A stretch of DNA of 61,730 nt, from the NCBI GenBank assembly GCA_031271295.1, contig JAISVZ010000179.1:1-61730 (forward strand). The letters are read 5' to 3'. This DNA is from Clostridiales bacterium. Its GTDB lineage: Bacteria; Bacillota; Clostridia; Lachnospirales; WQUN01. Every line of letters begins with the position of its first letter. Position 1 is the stretch's first letter. The notes under the pieces were generated by a model. That model searched no databases. It was given only the letters and a program-made list of their open reading frames with translations, and was not told the DNA's origin. A program made the position numbers and the translations under genes. Of the stretch, positions 59,463-61,730 are shown piece by piece.

Positions 59463-60614
59463 ATGAAAAAGATTACAATCAATATTTTTGTAACGTTAAT
59501 TTTAATACTTTTTATAAATTTCCCGTGTGTTGCAGCGCTTAACGATCCATTCACATATAATAAACTTTCGGCAAATTTGTACTGCAACGATTACCAAATT
59601 GATTTGTCAAAATTTCCGCTGATAGATATTTGCGATGAAGTTACTATACGCAATGTTACATATGTAAGTTCAGATTTTACGGATATTTTTGAGGTATTAA
59701 GACTATACAGCGGATATAATTTTGGTAATCCGGAGTTTTACACAAAAGACTATTTAGAGCAATCAAGAGAATGGATGAGCCGCGCCGAATTGGAGGCAAA
59801 TATGCTTTATAGGTACGGAGTGCGTGAAACCGGAACTATTTACAATGATAAAAAAAATCGCTCTTTATACTTCGATATGGATAGAAAACTAAGTGGTTTT
59901 ATCAAAACCGTTACTTGCGGCGAAAACTACTATATTAATGTTAGGTCGTTTTATGTTAGTACTCATGGGTACGATGAAATTCTGGAAAGAGTTATTGAAA
60001 AATCCGCAATCAATGAGTACGATCCGGGGTTTTCGGTTGCGCCTGTTATCTATCCGGAAGTAAACGAGAATTATTCATTTCATGATAATAAAGGGGAGTA
60101 TGATATGGAAAAAAGCCACAGGCAGCGAATAATTCACGATGGTGTATCTTTACTTCCTGATAGCGTATCGCGCTTATTGCCCGAAGAAAATTATTGGGTA
60201 TATGAATATGGCGATATTAACGATTGGAGAAATATCGAAAAAAGTAGTTATTATACCCCTTTGAAGCTAACTTATGAAGCTATTGGCTGCGCGGTAATAA
60301 GCGATGACGAAAAACAAAATTACTTCATTTATTCGCAGGATTACTTAGAAGAAAGCCCTAATTGGAAATCCATAGAGAAAATGCAAGGTATATTTGCTGC
60401 ACTCGGCAAGCTTACCGGCAAAACTGTTACTCTACGTTATGACGAAAACGAAAAGTGTTTATACTTTGAAAACGAGGCGGAATCTGTTGGTATTACGGCG
60501 GCGGCGTTTGACGAAAACGCTTATGTAAGAGTAAGTGATGCAACGGAAGCTTACAAGAAACTTGCGAATACGAATATCACAAGCCCGAATACCGCAATTA
60601 CTGGTAGCTTTTAA
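59463..60614 (+). CDS. Secreted paralogue 2 of unknown family
   Basis: The start is the ATG at 59463 (MKKITINIFVTLILILF), with AAGGAG upstream. The 383-residue protein is clearly homologous to its neighbours along the whole length (SANLYCNDYQIDLSKFPL, EWMSRAELEANM, NWKSIEKMQGIFAALGKLTG). The signal peptide differs in sequence but not in type. No promoter is visible between the upstream terminator and this gene, so expression may depend on read-through. Confidence 0.78.
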   Translation: MKKITINIFVTLILILFINFPCVAALNDPFTYNKLSANLYCNDYQIDLSKFPLIDICDEVTIRNVTYVSSDFTDIFEVLRLYSGYNFGNPEFYTKDYLEQSREWMSRAELEANMLYRYGVRETGTIYNDKKNRSLYFDMDRKLSGFIKTVTCGENYYINVRSFYVSTHGYDEILERVIEKSAINEYDPGFSVAPVIYPEVNENYSFHDNKGEYDMEKSHRQRIIHDGVSLLPDSVSRLLPEENYWVYEYGDINDWRNIEKSSYYTPLKLTYEAIGCAVISDDEKQNYFIYSQDYLEESPNWKSIEKMQGIFAALGKLTGKTVTLRYDENEKCLYFENEAESVGITAAAFDENAYVRVSDATEAYKKLANTNITSPNTAITGSF

Positions 60615-60626
60615 TTCTTGCAACTA

Positions 60627-60664
60627 AAGACCGGAAAGCCCACATAGATTTTTCGGTCTTTTTA
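60627..60664 (+). terminator. Terminator between paralogues 2 and 3
   Basis: AAGACCGGAAA with TTTTCGGTCTT, one imperfection, followed by TTTAT. It is the same hairpin as after paralogue 1, diverged. Confidence 0.8.
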
Positions 60665-60688
60665 TCATTTAAGAAGGGATAAATTGCA

Positions 60689-61639
60689 ATGAAAAAGATG
60701 ACATTTAAAATTTTTTTATCGTTACTATTAATTTTGTTAATTACATCGCCGTGTATCGCATCAGAACCCGAATTTTCGTATAATCAGCTAACCGCAAATT
60801 TGTATTGCAACGACTTTCAGGTTGACTTGTCCAACTATCCGCTCATTGATATTTGCGATGACATTACAAAACAGGAGGTTACTTACGTAAGCAAAACGCT
60901 GTTGGAGATTTATGAAATATTGAATTTATACATTAGAACAAGTTCAGATCATACCAAATTTTACACAGGAGATTATTTAGAACAATCAGATGAGTGGATG
61001 AGCCGTGCTGAATTTGAAGCTAACATGTATTATAGATTTAAAACACGTGAGACAAGCGGACTTTATTATGACGAAAAAATCCGACTCTTATTTTATTCGG
61101 GTGGTTCTATAAACGCATACATCTACACAGTTTCTTGTGGTAATAATTATTATTTTGATATACAGGATTTTTATGTAGACGTGTACAACTATAGGGAAAT
61201 TTTAGACAGAGTAATTGAAAAGGATGTGATTAATGAATATGAACCGGGTACTTCGTTTGAACCTGTAATTTATCCTAATGAAACTGAAGATTTTTTCTAT
61301 CATGATGATGACATTGTGTATGAGTTAAGGACACACAGAAGAATGGAGTTGGAAAAAAATGATGTTCTTTTACATCCGGATAGTTCATTCCTTATGCAAA
61401 AATATAAGATATACGAACGCTTTAATGCGAATGACGAACATAATTATGACTTTGCATCCTATTATATCCCATTGCAGTTAACCTACGAAGCCCTCGGCTT
61501 CGCGGTAATAAGCGATGCCGAAAAACAAAACTATTTCATTTACTCAGAGGATTACTTAATAGAAAGCCCCAACTGGAAATCCATAGAGAAAACGCAAAAC
61601 ATATTTGCCGCACTAGTGTTATGTACCGTTGAAATTTAG
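60689..61639 (+). pseudogene. Secreted paralogue 3, C-terminus cut off
   Basis: 316 residues, homologous to paralogues 1 and 2 from the signal peptide (MKKMTFKIFLSLLLILLITS) to NWKSIEKTQNIFAAL. At base 61614 or so the alignment stops. The paralogues continue GKLTG and about 65 further residues; this copy has VLCTVEI and a stop. The sudden loss of similarity points to an insertion rather than drift. The truncated protein lacks the last third of the C-terminal domain and may not fold. Confidence 0.75.
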
Positions 61640-61730
61640 ATTATTAATTATGTATTTGCAGATTATCGTCTGCGACAATTGTCGGATAAAGAGACATTAA
61701 TCTTACCCTTGCATCTTTGGTTTGGAACTG
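61614..61730 (+). mobile_element. Possible left end of an insertion sequence
   Basis: From about 61614 to the end of the window the DNA is unrelated to the paralogues and has no gene. It begins after ACT and contains GATTATCGTCTGCGACAATT. The window starts inside an IS110-type transposase, so the end may be the non-coding left end of a similar element; this is inference only. Confidence 0.35.

Overview
The window looks like a chromosomal contig from a spore-forming, Gram-positive anaerobe of the class Clostridia. The evidence is spmA-spmB, an AbrB/SpoVT-type regulator, a BofC-like protein, RecU, an SLH-domain surface protein, an ECF-type riboflavin transporter under an FMN riboswitch, a two-subunit iron-sulfur fumarase, a probable Re-type citrate synthase next to isocitrate dehydrogenase, and PPi-type phosphofructokinase. 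Ribosome binding sites are strong AGGAGG types, and many -35/-10 pairs have 17-base spacers. I found no rRNA or tRNA gene and no CRISPR array. I cannot name a genus.

Layout. 1-4.4 kb is an accessory stretch: an IS110-type transposase remnant, orphan small proteins, a nuclease-like/HIRAN gene cut by an in-frame TGA, a zinc-ribbon membrane protein and repeats. Two inverted copies of a 25-base motif bracket most of it. 4.5-17 kb holds a lipoprotein amidase, a TerB-domain gene pair, a DUF58/transglutaminase pair, a glycosyltransferase, an M1-like lipoprotein peptidase, a flavodoxin-like/SCP2 fusion, a LigB-like/AMMECR1 fusion and an MBL-fold hydrolase. 17-28.5 kb holds a hybrid histidine kinase with periplasmic-binding-type sensors, a FAD oxidoreductase, pfp, telA, queG, recU, an SLH protein, a cluster of DnaA-box-like sites and a BofC-like protein. 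28.5-38.7 kb holds abrB, spmAB, a phage-type endolysin, a three-gene prepilin cluster followed by structured and repeated non-coding DNA, DUF4321-maf and the two fumarase subunits. 38.7-47.6 kb holds a large multi-domain histidine kinase with a small partner, a P-loop protein, citrate synthase-isocitrate dehydrogenase and an MMPL transporter.

47.6-49.1 kb is a gene-free repeat island. It contains two 239-bp foldback (MITE-like) elements in opposite orientation and three different tandem arrays (56 bp x3, 34 bp x7, 40 bp x3). It separates the MMPL gene from a heptad-repeat secreted protein of the kind often found beside it. 50.7-56.8 kb is ordinary metabolism: metY, patatin, HD-GYP, GH10 xylanase, FMN riboswitch-ribU and a DNA glycosylase. 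56.9-61.7 kb holds a SEC-C protein and a tandem family of three secreted paralogues. The last is cut off by foreign sequence, possibly the left end of another insertion sequence.

The best candidates for something undescribed are the repeat island with its amplified arm ends, the 287-bp repeat shared by 3.9 and 35.7 kb, the structured element after the prepilin genes, the DnaA-box hairpin between divergent genes, and the secreted paralogue family with built-in terminators. All functions come from reading sequence and recalled family motifs; no database search was run.
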